Positions 8,324-17,591 of a stretch of DNA of 64,000 nucleotides are shown piece after piece. A program made the translations under genes and the position numbers. The notes beneath the pieces were generated by a model, which was not told the origin of the DNA, made no database searches, and saw only the letters and a program-made list of their open reading frames with translations. Position 1 is the stretch's first letter. Every line of letters begins with the position of its first letter. The DNA lies in contig NZ_LSYT01000010.1 of NCBI RefSeq assembly GCF_001602525.1, forward strand, positions 62,001 to 126,000, in the 5' to 3' direction. The stretch comes from Flavobacterium chilense (GTDB lineage: Bacteria; Bacteroidota; Bacteroidia; Flavobacteriales; Flavobacteriaceae).

Positions 8324-8588
8324 AAAAGACTTATTGATTGGTTTTATAATTGGAATTTTCACATCGTTATTAGGCACTTATTTGTTCATCACTTTTTTTA
8401 CAAAATTTGACATTTCGACTGGTATTCAACAGATAAGAGAACTTGGCTATTTAGGAAAAGTAATTACTATAGGTACTACTTTAGATCTTGCTGTTTTTTT
8501 AATTCTTCTAAAAAGAAATAAAGAATTTATAGCAAGAGGTGTTGTACTTGCTGTGATTGTTCTGGCTATTTCGACCTTATTTATTTAA
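8316..8588 (+). CDS. Small two- to three-helix membrane protein, unknown function
   Basis: 90 residues, ATG 8316 overlapping the surE stop. It begins MNKKDLLIGFIIGIFTSLLGTYLFI, a membrane helix. A second helix is VITIGTTLDLAVFLILL, a short basic loop KRNKEF follows, and a third helix is VVLAVIVLAISTLFI. No domain is recognised. The 8-nt overlap with surE and the position before lpxB support a real gene, probably an inner-membrane protein of the same operon. Confidence 0.8.
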   Translation: MNKKDLLIGFIIGIFTSLLGTYLFITFFTKFDISTGIQQIRELGYLGKVITIGTTLDLAVFLILLKRNKEFIARGVVLAVIVLAISTLFI

Positions 8589-8658
8589 ATCTTATATTTG
8601 TCTTGCAAAAATTCTTTTGTGTTTAAACAACAGAATCATTCTTTTCAAAAAAATCAAT

Positions 8659-9777
8659 ATGAAGTATTACATAATAGCCGGTGAGGCATCTGGAGATCTG
8701 CATGGTTCAAATTTAATGAAAGCCTTATACGAGGAAGATCCTCAAGCCGAAATTAGATTTTGGGGTGGAGATTTAATGCTAAAAGTTGGTGGAACTTTGG
8801 TAAAACATTACAAAGAACTTGCTTTTATGGGTTTTATTGAAGTTGTTTTTAATTTAAAAACGATTTTAAACAATATAAAGATTTGCAAAAAAGACATCTT
8901 AGAATTTCAACCCGATGTTTTAATTTTTATTGATTACCCGGGCTTTAACATGCGTATCGCAAAATGGGCTAAGGCTTTAAATTATAAAACTCATTATTAT
9001 ATTTCTCCTCAAATTTGGGCGTGGAAAGAAAATCGTATTAAGGCAATTAAACACGATGTGGATAAAATGTTTGTGATTTTACCTTTCGAAAAAAGCTTTT
9101 ACGAAGATAAACATCATTTTCCTGTAGATTTTGTTGGGCACCCTTTAATTGATGCGATTCAAAACCAGCCTGCATTTGACGAAGCTGTATTTAGAAAAGA
9201 AAACCAATTGGGCGAAAAACCTATTATTGCTATTTTACCCGGTAGCCGCAAACAGGAGATTACTAAAATGCTAAGCGTTATGCTAAGTGTTGTTAATGAT
9301 TTTCAGGAATATGAATTTGTAATCGCAGGTGCACCAAGTCAGGATTTTGAGTTTTACCAGCAATTTATCAGTAATAAAAACATCAAATTTGTTTCGAATA
9401 AAACTTACGATTTACTTCGTTCTTCGACTGCCGCTTTGGTAACATCCGGAACGGCAACACTGGAAACTGCTCTTTTCAAAGTACCGGAAGTGGTTTGTTA
9501 CAAAGGAAGTTCAATTTCGTATCAAATTGCAAAACGTATTATTACTTTAAAATATATTTCGCTTGTTAATTTAATTATGGATGAGGAAGTTGTTACTGAA
9601 TTAATTCAGGGAGAATGCAACACTAAACGCATCAAAGAGGAGCTACAGAAATTACTTGAGCCAAATTATCGTGAAAAACTATTAAAGAATTATGACATTC
9701 TGGAACAAAAGTTAGGCGGAGTTGGTGCCAGCAAAAAAACAGCAAAACTTATTGTATCCGATTTAAAGCAAGCTTAA
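8659..9777 (+). CDS. lpxB: Lipid-A-disaccharide synthase
   Basis: 372 residues from ATG 8659 (MKYYIIAGEASGDLHGSNLM). The frame is open upstream but the family N-terminus IIAGEASGD starts here. Other family marks are RFWGGDLM, ELAFMGFIEV, IDYPGFNMR, the motif YYISPQIWAWKENR, VGHPLIDA, AILPGSRKQEI, and TSGTATLETALF near the C-terminus. This GT19 enzyme joins UDP-2,3-diacylglucosamine to lipid X to make the lipid A disaccharide at the inner membrane. An exact -7 word TATATTTG lies at 8593-8600 but without a convincing -33 element, so operon readthrough from surE is likely the main source of transcript. Confidence 0.97.
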   Translation: MKYYIIAGEASGDLHGSNLMKALYEEDPQAEIRFWGGDLMLKVGGTLVKHYKELAFMGFIEVVFNLKTILNNIKICKKDILEFQPDVLIFIDYPGFNMRIAKWAKALNYKTHYYISPQIWAWKENRIKAIKHDVDKMFVILPFEKSFYEDKHHFPVDFVGHPLIDAIQNQPAFDEAVFRKENQLGEKPIIAILPGSRKQEITKMLSVMLSVVNDFQEYEFVIAGAPSQDFEFYQQFISNKNIKFVSNKTYDLLRSSTAALVTSGTATLETALFKVPEVVCYKGSSISYQIAKRIITLKYISLVNLIMDEEVVTELIQGECNTKRIKEELQKLLEPNYREKLLKNYDILEQKLGGVGASKKTAKLIVSDLKQA

Positions 9778-9789
9778 AACATTTTTGTT

Positions 9790-10275
9790 TTGAAGAAAAT
9801 ATACCTTTTAGCCCTTATAGCAATCGTTTTTGCTTCCTGTAAATCAACTTCTACTTCGGTTAGTAAAAATGAATCGAAACGGGAGCACAAATATATTGTC
9901 AACAATTTAATCGAACACGCTACTGATAATATTGGTGTTCGATACAAAGCTGGCGGAACAACAAAAAGTGGTTACGACTGCTCAGGATTGGTGTTTACGA
10001 CTTTTGAATCTGAGAATATTAAATTACCCAGAAATTCATTTGAACAGGCAAAAGTTGGAAAAGTCATTAAATTTAGTGATGCTCAAAAAGGGGATTTAAT
10101 TTTTTTCAGAACCAATAAAAGCAAACAAATTAATCATGTGGGCCTGATTGTTGAAGTTAATTCGAACGAGATTAAATTTGTTCATTCTTCTACTTCAAAA
10201 GGAGTTATTATATCTTCTACAAAAGAACCCTATTATCAAAATTCCTTTGCCCAAATCAACAGAATTGTTGAATAG
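9790..10275 (+). CDS. NlpC/P60 family cell-wall hydrolase, lipoprotein
   Basis: 161 residues starting at TTG 9790. An in-frame TAA (lpxB's own stop) lies just upstream, and no ATG precedes the signal peptide, so TTG is the only start giving the lipoprotein signal KKIYLLALIAIVFASCKS. NlpC/P60 catalytic residues are present: Cys in YDCSGLVFTTF, His in INHVGLIVE and a second polar/His in FVHSSTS. The family cuts peptide stems of peptidoglycan, typically D-Glu-gamma-diamino acid bonds. It lies 12 nt after lpxB and 56 nt before comEC in the same run. A lipid anchor places it in the periplasm, on either membrane. Confidence 0.9.
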   Translation: MKKIYLLALIAIVFASCKSTSTSVSKNESKREHKYIVNNLIEHATDNIGVRYKAGGTTKSGYDCSGLVFTTFESENIKLPRNSFEQAKVGKVIKFSDAQKGDLIFFRTNKSKQINHVGLIVEVNSNEIKFVHSSTSKGVIISSTKEPYYQNSFAQINRIVE

Positions 10276-10331
10276 AATGAATTAATCGAAATATATCTTT
10301 TTTCTTACATATTTTTTAATACTTTTAGATC

Positions 10332-12377
10332 ATGAAAGTATTAGATTTCCCTTTAACCAAAATTTCAATTTGGTTTATCATTGGTATTTTAGTTTCTTAT
10401 TATTGTCAACCTGCAATTACAATAATTGCTCCTGCGTTTATTTTTGGATTAATTGTATTTACAGTAGTTTATTTTTTATCAAAAAAAAGTAAAAAGCTAC
10501 TTCCTTTCTTTGGAATAGCCACTTACTATATTTCATTTCTCATAGGAAGCTTAACTCTTATCTCCCATACCGATTCGCTTCAAAGTTCTAATTATATTCA
10601 TTTCAAAAAAGCGTTCGAAACTCCTCAGACTATTACTTTTACCTTACGCGAAAAATTAAAAAGTAATAGTTACAACGATAGGTTTACTGCCTTAATCAGC
10701 ACTATAAATGATGATCATTATTCAGGCAGGATTATCGTAAACATTCAAAAAGACAGTATTAAAAGTCCGTTAAAAATTGGCAGCATCATAAAAGCGCGTA
10801 CTATTTTACAGCCTAACAAATCCAACAAAAATCCCAATCAATTTGATTACAGTAAATATCTTTCTGACAAACAAATTTACGCTCAGGTTTACCTAAATAA
10901 AGCTGAAATTTCAATAAACAAAAACGTTCAAAAAGACATTTGGTATTATTCAGGGCTTTTACATTCGCAGATACTTCAAAATCTGGAGAAATCAAATTTT
11001 AATAAAGCTGAAATGAATGTTGCCTTAGCTTTAATTTTAGGACAACAGCAAGAAATCTCATCAGATATTATTCAGGATTATCAATATTCAGGTGCCACAC
11101 ATATATTATCAGTTTCAGGGTTACATGTAGGTTTTATTATGCTTTTTATTAATTTTATTTTAAGACCAATTCCAAATACACGCAAAGGTTCTTTCATCAA
11201 ATTAGTTTCTATTTTAATATCCTTAAGTCTTTTTGCGGTAATTTCAGGATTATCACCTTCTGTTTTGCGTTCAGTAGTCATGTTTTCTTTTTTAGCAGTT
11301 GGCAATCATTTACGAAGAACAGGGAATATTTATCACACTTTATTGGTTTCGCTTTTATTAATATTGCTTTTTGAACCGTACTTTTTATTTGATGTTGGTT
11401 TTCAATTGAGTTACATCGCTTTGTTTTCAATTGTATGGCTACAGCCTTTATTAAAAAACATCTGGACACCAAAACACAAAATCACGATATACATCTGGAA
11501 TGCATTAACTGTTTCTTTTGCCGCTCAAATAGGCACACTTCCGCTATGTCTGTATTACTTTCATCAATTTCCCGGATTGTTTTTTGTAACCAATATTGTG
11601 ATTATCCCAATTTTATCTTTTATCATGATCGCCGGTATTGTAGTAATGATTCTTGCGATGTTTTATCCTCCTCCATTATTTTTGATCGAAATTTTCGAGA
11701 AAAGTATTTATCTCCTTAATGAAACCATACATTGGGTTGCTTCGTTTGAATGGTTTGTAATACGGGATATCAGTTTTAATTCTTATTATCTGCTTACTTT
11801 CTACCTTATGATTATTTCTATCATTATTTGGTGGAAAAAACCGAATTATAACAAGTTCATCATTATGATGATCTCTATAATTCTGGCACAACTTTCTTTG
11901 ATTTATACCAAAAAAGAGATCGAAAGCCAACATGAGATGGTTATTTACAATACAAAGAAAAGCACTTTAATTTCTGAAAGAGCTGGCAAAAACATTTCTA
12001 TTTACTCGAACGACACCCTTTCTGTAAAAACATCAAAAAACAATGTTTTAAATTCTTATATCGTTGGAAATTTCGGCAATCTAAAGTCCGTTTCTAAAAT
12101 CAAAAATGTTTTATATTTTGATAAACAAAAAATCCTAATCATTGACAGTTCCGGTATCTACGAAAGTAAAATTCAACCGGATATACTGATATTAACTCAG
12201 TCTCCAAAAATAAACCTGGATCGTATTTTACAGGATTTACATCCCCGAGTAATAATTTCAGATGCTTCAAATTCTTATGCTATCCAAAAAGCATGGAAAA
12301 CAAGTTGTACTAAAAAGGGAATTTCTTTTCATGCCACAAGCGAAAATGGCTTTTATAAATTTGATAAAAACCAATAG
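10332..12377 (+). CDS. comEC: ComEC/Rec2-type DNA uptake channel protein
   Basis: 681 residues. An N-terminal DUF4131-like part has membrane helices and an extracytoplasmic OB-like segment (residues about 60-200). The Competence domain follows, with the hallmark GATHILSVSGLHVGFI near 255-270 and LSPSVLRSVVMF, then many helices to about residue 520. The C-terminal 160 residues look like a worn metallo-beta-lactamase remnant (LILTQSPKINLDRIL, VIISDAS) without the HxHxDH motif, as usual for Bacteroidota ComEC. The family carries single-stranded DNA across the inner membrane during transformation. It ends the surE-lpxB run at a bidirectional terminator. Confidence 0.92.
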   Translation: MKVLDFPLTKISIWFIIGILVSYYCQPAITIIAPAFIFGLIVFTVVYFLSKKSKKLLPFFGIATYYISFLIGSLTLISHTDSLQSSNYIHFKKAFETPQTITFTLREKLKSNSYNDRFTALISTINDDHYSGRIIVNIQKDSIKSPLKIGSIIKARTILQPNKSNKNPNQFDYSKYLSDKQIYAQVYLNKAEISINKNVQKDIWYYSGLLHSQILQNLEKSNFNKAEMNVALALILGQQQEISSDIIQDYQYSGATHILSVSGLHVGFIMLFINFILRPIPNTRKGSFIKLVSILISLSLFAVISGLSPSVLRSVVMFSFLAVGNHLRRTGNIYHTLLVSLLLILLFEPYFLFDVGFQLSYIALFSIVWLQPLLKNIWTPKHKITIYIWNALTVSFAAQIGTLPLCLYYFHQFPGLFFVTNIVIIPILSFIMIAGIVVMILAMFYPPPLFLIEIFEKSIYLLNETIHWVASFEWFVIRDISFNSYYLLTFYLMIISIIIWWKKPNYNKFIIMMISIILAQLSLIYTKKEIESQHEMVIYNTKKSTLISERAGKNISIYSNDTLSVKTSKNNVLNSYIVGNFGNLKSVSKIKNVLYFDKQKILIIDSSGIYESKIQPDILILTQSPKINLDRILQDLHPRVIISDASNSYAIQKAWKTSCTKKGISFHATSENGFYKFDKNQ

Positions 12378-12390
12378 CAGAATCACAAAA

Positions 12391-12421
12391 AAACCTTTTC
12401 ATTTTGACAATGAAAAGGTTT
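12391..12421. terminator. Bidirectional terminator between comEC and the first thioredoxin-like gene
   Basis: AAACCTTTTCATT (12391-12403) pairs exactly with AATGAAAAGGTTT (12409-12421), loop of 5 nt. The minus strand continues into a T7 run and the plus strand into TTTT, so it serves both convergent genes. Confidence 0.85.
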
Positions 12422-12448
12422 TCTATACCGTAAACTTAGAAGCTTATC

Positions 12449-12892
12449 TTAAGGGTTTAAAAGCGAATTAGCATCAGAGATCCAAATCTTTGCTCCTCCT
12501 CTAAAAGGGACAAGGCCTACATTGTTAAAAGTAGTTTTACCTTTTTTAACCGAAGCAAACACCAAGCACGTTTGAGGCAACTCCTGGACACCCAAAGAAT
12601 TTTTCAGTCTTACATTTTGATCTCTAACATTATCAGATATTTCGGCATCAGACAAATCCAGCTTCACCAGAATAACATTGTCACGGGACCAAACCGCAAA
12701 ATCAGGAGTTACAAAAACTTCACTCTGAATTCTTGTCGATACTCCAGACGCAGTAAAATAAATTAGTAAAGGTTTTTTTTGTTCATCACTCATCACAATG
12801 GCATCATTCATATTAGTTTTCCAAACTAAATTTTGCGCCTGCATAAAAAATGAACCAAAAAAGAATAGTGGGATAAGTAGTTTTTTGGTCAT
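12449..12892 (-). CDS. Exported thioredoxin-fold protein lacking the CxxC motif
   Basis: 147 residues with signal peptide MTKKLLIPLFFFGSFFMQAQ. It is clearly a paralogue of the genes at 13159-13611 and 13836-14303. All share LVWKTNM-type starts, DAI..S.EQKKPLL, TPDF..W..DNVILVKLDL, and a GG.K.WI end. Where the third paralogue has the redox site WCGWC, this one reads FTASGVSTRIQSEV, with the cysteines and tryptophans deleted. It cannot act as a dithiol oxidoreductase in the usual way. A structural, binding or chaperone role is only a guess. The reading frame is intact and it has its own terminator, so it is probably expressed. Confidence 0.82.
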   Translation of the reverse strand: MTKKLLIPLFFFGSFFMQAQNLVWKTNMNDAIVMSDEQKKPLLIYFTASGVSTRIQSEVFVTPDFAVWSRDNVILVKLDLSDAEISDNVRDQNVRLKNSLGVQELPQTCLVFASVKKGKTTFNNVGLVPFRGGAKIWISDANSLLNP

Positions 12893-13082
12893 AATAAATT
12901 CTTTAGTAGGTTAATGCGACTAAATTAACATAATATTCACACCAAACAAGCTTTATATAAACAAAAAATGACAAAAAATTAACAAAAACAGCAAATCACC
13001 AATAAAATTTCAGTTTTTTGTCGAAATGAAAAAAAATCACTCCATAAATAGCAATATCATATTGCGTAATAAAGAATTGTTC

Positions 13083-13121
13083 AAAAAAAATATCCCTTTC
13101 TACTCTGAAGCAAAAAGGGAA
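13083..13121 (-). terminator. Terminator of the second thioredoxin-like gene
   Basis: The TCCCTTT (13093-13099) / AAAGGGA (13114-13120) stem is followed on the minus strand by ATATTTTTTTT. It sits 38 nt past the stop of the gene at 13159-13611. Confidence 0.7.
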
Positions 13122-13158
13122 TCTACAAATTAAACTAAATAAATTAATTTAAATTTAG

Positions 13159-13611
13159 TTATTCACTTGGGTGCAAAATTGCATTTGATTCTGCGATCCA
13201 TGCTTTAGCACCTCCAGGTTTGTAAGCAATTTTCCCTAAGGCACTAAATGTAGTTTTGTTTTTTCGAACAGAAGCACTTGCAAAGCAAACTTCCGGCAGA
13301 TCTTGTACTCCAAATGCATTTTTTAATTTTATATTTTGTTCTTTATCACTGTCATCTGCATTAATGTCTGATAAATCAAGTTTTACTAAAATAACGTTGT
13401 CTCTTGACCAGACTGCAAAATCAGGAGTTTTAAATATTTCGTTCTGAAGATTTTCTGGTACACCTGAGGCAGTGAATAGAATTAGCATTGGTTTTTTTTG
13501 TTCATTACTAATTGCGATAGCATCTGTCATGTTTGTTCTCCAAACTAGATTTTGTGCATGCATAAAAAATGAACCGAAAAAGAATAGTAGGATAAGTAAT
13601 TTTTTGGTCAT
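13159..13611 (-). CDS. Exported thioredoxin-fold protein lacking the CxxC motif (second paralogue)
   Basis: 150 residues from ATG 13611 (MTKKLLILLFFFGSFFMHAQ). The frame is open a little further upstream, but this start gives a signal peptide nearly identical to the neighbour's. It is closest to the protein at 12449-12892 (shared MTKKLLI, FGSFFM.AQNLVW, NMTDAI, KKTT/KNKTTF). The redox site is again missing: FTASGVPENLQNEI stands where WCGWC would be. The two cysteine-less genes look like a recent tandem duplication. The lone Cys of the mature protein lies in LPEVCFASAS. Function unknown. Confidence 0.82.
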   Translation of the reverse strand: MTKKLLILLFFFGSFFMHAQNLVWRTNMTDAIAISNEQKKPMLILFTASGVPENLQNEIFKTPDFAVWSRDNVILVKLDLSDINADDSDKEQNIKLKNAFGVQDLPEVCFASASVRKNKTTFSALGKIAYKPGGAKAWIAESNAILHPSE

Positions 13612-13776
13612 ATTAATTCGTTTTTGGTTAGTATAGCAAGACGAAATTAACATATTATTTTAATTTTCCAATTTTTATTAATACAAAAAATACATTATAT
13701 GTTTTTTTATTTATAATAAAATACCAAATATTTAATTTAAGCAAAATTAGTGATTAAGTTTTCTTACTAAACAAAA

Positions 13777-13807
13777 AAAGCTCCCTACAATTTACGCAGG
13801 GAGCTTT
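13777..13807 (-). terminator. Terminator of the CGWC thioredoxin gene
   Basis: AAAGCTCCCT (13777-13786) pairs with AGGGAGCTTT (13798-13807), loop of 11 nt. The minus strand then runs into TTTTTTTG. Confidence 0.85.
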
Positions 13808-13835
13808 ATCTATTTTTTTAAAGTATTTTTTCTTT

Positions 13836-14303
13836 TTATGATTTTTTTGGATGCACAATTCCTTCTGCAACTGTTAACCAGGCAGTCGGACCTCCGGCAA
13901 CATAACCTGTTTGTCCTAAACCTTTAAAATTTACTTTACCATCTTTTGACTCGGCACTTGTAAAAAATACAGTTGGAAAACCCTGTATACCAAAAGCTTG
14001 CTGTAATTCGTTATTTTGATTTTTAAGCTCCGGTGTTTGTGGCGTTCTTCTAGGATAATCCAGTTCAACCAAAATAACATTATCTGTTGCCCATTTTTTA
14101 AACTCAGGAGTTTTTAAAACTTCATTTTGTAAACGAATACACCAACCACACCAATCACTTCCGGTAAAAAACATTAACAATGGTTTTTGTTCTTTATTAC
14201 TTACAGTAATTGCCTCTCTTACATCAGTATACCATTTTAGTTCCTGTGCCTGCGTTGCAAATGCTCCAACTAAAAACAATGTTATTAAAAATATTTTTTT
14301 CAT
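13836..14303 (-). CDS. Periplasmic thioredoxin-family protein with CGWC active site
   Basis: 155 residues from ATG 14303 (MKKIFLITLFLVGAFATQAQ, a signal peptide; an upstream extension of the frame lacks the signal layout). The thioredoxin fold is visible: LKWYTDVREAI, the active site FTGSDWCGWCIRLQNEV near residues 45-60, WATDNVILVELDYP, and the cis-Pro segment GIQGFPTVFFTSA. It resembles DUF255/thioredoxin-7-like periplasmic reductases. It is the only one of the three tandem paralogues that keeps both cysteines, so it is the likely ancestral, redox-active member. It has its own terminator. Confidence 0.88.
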   Translation of the reverse strand: MKKIFLITLFLVGAFATQAQELKWYTDVREAITVSNKEQKPLLMFFTGSDWCGWCIRLQNEVLKTPEFKKWATDNVILVELDYPRRTPQTPELKNQNNELQQAFGIQGFPTVFFTSAESKDGKVNFKGLGQTGYVAGGPTAWLTVAEGIVHPKKS

Positions 14304-14355
14304 TTTTATTTTATTTTCAACAAATTTAAACAAAAAAAGAATTACAAAATGTCGT

Positions 14356-15840
14356 CTATTTTACTTCTTGCATTAATTTTCTAATAATTGGAGAAATTGC
14401 AATTAAAACAACTCCGGCAACTAGCGAATAAATAGCCAGTTGATAGTATCCTTCTGTATAAGATTGTAATTTAGAAAGCAATGTATCACCTGTGTTTGAT
14501 CTTGAAATCTCAGCGCCTAGTTTTCCTGCTGCCAATTGCCCAAAAGCACTTGCCAGGAACCACAGTCCCATCATCATTCCAAACAATCTTTTTGGGGACA
14601 GTTTTGTAATAATTGACATTCCGATTGGCCCCAAACAAAGCTCTCCAATTGTAGTTACCAAATAAGCAAATGTAAATACATTCAATGACGCAACACCTTT
14701 TGAATCAGCAAAAAATCTAGTTAGGTAAAAGATATAAAAAGAAGCCGCCAGGAATAAAAATCCAATTCCAAATTTAATTAGCGTATTAGGCTCTAATTTT
14801 CTTTTTGCCAGCCAAAGCCATAACAATCCAACTATAGGACTTAAAACTACAACAAAAAAGGTATTAGAACTATTGTTCACCACGTTGGGATCAATTGTAA
14901 AAAACAACAATTTATCAGTAAGATTATCTTTTGCAAAAAGCGACAATGATCCACCACTTTGCTCATAAATTGCATTAAACAAAAAGTAGAAGAAGACAAA
15001 TAAGAATGCTGCAAAAAGCTTTTTTTGCAATTTTACGTCTCCTAATTTAACCAATTCATAGGCAAAATATAAAACCGCAACTATACCAATTGTATACATG
15101 AAGTAATCTGTATAATCTGTATTTTTTACCATTATAAAAATGAATGGTAAACTTAATATAGATATAGCATATACGGCAATTTCACGAATTCTTCTTTTAG
15201 CCGGTTCTAAATTCAATAAAGGAGAATCTCCAATTGGTCCAAGGTGTTTTTTAGTAAACAAAAACGTTACCAAACCTAAAAACATTACTACTGCAGCAGA
15301 CAAAAAACATAATTGCCATGAATAATATTTCCCCAGATAAACACACAAGGCACCACCAAAAAGTCCGCCTACATTTATACCGGCATAAAACATTCCGTAA
15401 CCTGCATCTCTTCTGCCATCGTCTTCGTGGTACAACTCTCCAACCATTGAAGAAACATTAGGTTTAAAAAAACCTGTTCCAATGATAGAGAAAGCAATTC
15501 CATAATAAAAGAAATCATGGGGCGCAACAGCAATTAAAAGATTCCCCAGAATCATAACGATCCCTCCAAAAAACAATGATTTTTTAAATCCTAAAACTTT
15601 ATCAGCAAAAATACCCCCAATAAAAGTAAAGGCATATACAAAGGCCTGAATAGCACCATATTGTTCGCTGGCATGATCTTCTTTTAGAAAAAGCTGATCT
15701 ACCATAAAAATAACCAGAACACCTCGCATTCCGTAAAAACAAAAACGCTCCCACATTTCAACAAAAAACAAATACCACAATTGCTTTGGGTAATTGCCTT
15801 TAAAATTTTGAATTTCTTCTAAAGTGACTTTCTGCTCCAT
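14356..15840 (-). CDS. POT/PTR-family peptide:proton symporter (1 of 3)
   Basis: 494 residues with about 12-14 membrane helices. POT family signatures are present: EMWERFCFYGMR (the ExxERFxYY proton-coupling motif, about residues 28-39), DKVLGFKKSL, FYAGINVGGLFG, and the later PIGMSIITKLSPKR. The family imports di- and tripeptides with protons. The start lies 14 nt past the stop of the next transporter gene, so the two are co-transcribed. It is the last gene of the cluster that starts with a dipeptidyl-peptidase IV, so a role in taking up dipeptides is likely. Confidence 0.93.
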   Translation of the reverse strand: MEQKVTLEEIQNFKGNYPKQLWYLFFVEMWERFCFYGMRGVLVIFMVDQLFLKEDHASEQYGAIQAFVYAFTFIGGIFADKVLGFKKSLFFGGIVMILGNLLIAVAPHDFFYYGIAFSIIGTGFFKPNVSSMVGELYHEDDGRRDAGYGMFYAGINVGGLFGGALCVYLGKYYSWQLCFLSAAVVMFLGLVTFLFTKKHLGPIGDSPLLNLEPAKRRIREIAVYAISILSLPFIFIMVKNTDYTDYFMYTIGIVAVLYFAYELVKLGDVKLQKKLFAAFLFVFFYFLFNAIYEQSGGSLSLFAKDNLTDKLLFFTIDPNVVNNSSNTFFVVVLSPIVGLLWLWLAKRKLEPNTLIKFGIGFLFLAASFYIFYLTRFFADSKGVASLNVFTFAYLVTTIGELCLGPIGMSIITKLSPKRLFGMMMGLWFLASAFGQLAAGKLGAEISRSNTGDTLLSKLQSYTEGYYQLAIYSLVAGVVLIAISPIIRKLMQEVK

Positions 15841-15854
15841 TTATTTATAAATAA

Positions 15855-17513
15855 TTAATTAATTCCTCTTTCTTTCATCACTTTGTTAAGCTGCTTTACC
15901 AAAACAAACATCAGTACAGTTGCAAACATTAACAAGGCAAAATTTACCCAAAAAAAGTTGGCTTTATCATCGTAAGTATCCCACATACTTGCTAAAACCC
16001 CACTTAACTTATTTCCAATCGAAGTCGACAAAAACCAGCCTCCCATCATTAACGAAGTAATATTAACAGGGCTTAATTTGGATACTACAGATAATCCCAT
16101 GGGACTTAAAAACAATTCTCCAATTGTTATGATTCCATAATTTGCCACTAACCACCAGGCACTAACTTTTTCTGCTCCGTTATTACCCATTTTTACAGCA
16201 GCGATCATTACCAAAACAGACAATGCCGAAATCAACAAACCGAAAGCAATTTTTGTAGGTGTTGAAGGCTCTTTTTTTCTGGCCCGTAAAAAGGAGAAAA
16301 ATGCCACTATCAAAGGGGTTAATATGATAACCCATGCCGGGTTAATTGACTGACTTAAGTTTGTTGCCCAAAGATGCACCTTACCTCCTTCTGCAGGTAA
16401 TTTTTCGGGAGCAACATTTCTAAAATATAAAGGATAATTTACTTCTTTCTTAACCACTCCGTTTTCTTTTTGCAAACGAAACTGATCATCATAAAGCTCG
16501 GTAGATTCCTTTTTGTATTCGACTTCTTTTGCCAATTTTAGTTTCGCAACAAGCTTACCGGTTGTCCCTGTTACTTCTCTGTCAGTATAACGATCTGCCC
16601 AGGTAGTAAGTGCCGAGCCATTCAACTTGAAGACTCCCCAAAATAAAATAACTACTCCAAAAATAGCAAGCAGAGCTCCAATTGATCGTTTATCTTCTGT
16701 TTTAGCCTTAAAATAAAGTGATCCGTAAAAGAAAACTATCGGAATACAGGCAAAAATAAAGGCATCTGTACTATCCGAACCAAAAATAGAACTATCCGGA
16801 TTTGTTTCTGAAGCAACTCCTTTTATCAACCAGCCAATTGCTCCAAAAATAAAGGAGGGTAGTAAAATAAAAAGGATAATTTTATAAAATGGCATATCTC
16901 CTTCCTGTACTCCTTTTTTCTGGTCATATCCTACATAATGTTTTGTACCTAATAGAAACACAATAACTCCTATAAACATACCAACACCTGCGGCCATAAA
17001 AGCCCAATGCCAGCCTAAAAGAATCTGCAAAGCAGCTCCAAAGAAATTACAGATAAAACCTCCAACATTAATTCCCATATAGAAAATATTGTAGCCTTCA
17101 TCTTTTTTGTCTTTATACTCTTCTTTTGAATAGAAACTGCCTAATAATGTAGAAATATTGGGCTTAAAAAAACCATTTCCAACAATTACCAAGGTCATGG
17201 CAATATAAAGCATTGTTATATCATGGATTCCCATTAAGAAGTAACCAATGCCCATTAAAATTCCGCCAAAAATAATAGATTTTCGATACCCTAAGTATCT
17301 ATCAGCAATCAGTCCGCCAATAAATGGTGTCAGAAAAACCAATGCAATAAAAGTTCCGTACAAATCAGAGGCTTCTTTCTCGGTCATAGCAAAACCACTC
17401 TTTACATCTTTTAGATATAAAGTAAAGATCCCGATCATTAAGTAGTAACCAAAACGCTCCCACATTTCAGACAGAAACAAAAAAGGTAATGCTTTTGGGT
17501 GTTTTTTCCACAT
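15855..17513 (-). CDS. POT/PTR-family peptide:proton symporter (2 of 3), with large loop
   Basis: 552 residues. EMWERFGYYLMIG replaces the commoner GMR ending of the proton motif; FYMGINVGGFICN and LSPMGLSVVSKLSP are intact. Between helices in the second half is an extra hydrophilic region of about 90 residues (WADRYTDREVTG to NLSQSINPAW) rich in Lys/Glu, absent from its two neighbours. It starts 78 nt after the gene at 17592-19277 with a hairpin between, and is followed at once by the third symporter. Imports small peptides; the loop may alter partner or substrate choice. Confidence 0.92.
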   Translation of the reverse strand: MWKKHPKALPFLFLSEMWERFGYYLMIGIFTLYLKDVKSGFAMTEKEASDLYGTFIALVFLTPFIGGLIADRYLGYRKSIIFGGILMGIGYFLMGIHDITMLYIAMTLVIVGNGFFKPNISTLLGSFYSKEEYKDKKDEGYNIFYMGINVGGFICNFFGAALQILLGWHWAFMAAGVGMFIGVIVFLLGTKHYVGYDQKKGVQEGDMPFYKIILFILLPSFIFGAIGWLIKGVASETNPDSSIFGSDSTDAFIFACIPIVFFYGSLYFKAKTEDKRSIGALLAIFGVVILFWGVFKLNGSALTTWADRYTDREVTGTTGKLVAKLKLAKEVEYKKESTELYDDQFRLQKENGVVKKEVNYPLYFRNVAPEKLPAEGGKVHLWATNLSQSINPAWVIILTPLIVAFFSFLRARKKEPSTPTKIAFGLLISALSVLVMIAAVKMGNNGAEKVSAWWLVANYGIITIGELFLSPMGLSVVSKLSPVNITSLMMGGWFLSTSIGNKLSGVLASMWDTYDDKANFFWVNFALLMFATVLMFVLVKQLNKVMKERGIN

Positions 17514-17534
17514 AACTATAAACTCTTAAAATTA

Positions 17535-17568
17535 AAATTACCTACAAGCCGAAACCTGTAGGTAATTT
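17535..17568. terminator. Hairpin between two peptide symporter genes
   Basis: AAATTACCTACA (17535-17546) pairs exactly with TGTAGGTAATTT (17557-17568). The T-run is good on the plus strand but poor on the minus strand, the coding direction. It may act as partial terminator or mRNA-stabilising hairpin. Confidence 0.55.
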
Positions 17569-17591
17569 TTTATATATTATTATGATTATTT

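Noticed and set aside
11081..11933. Open frames on both strands inside comEC
   Set aside because: They overlap a well-supported membrane protein gene, lack family features and are shadows of its AT-rich helices.
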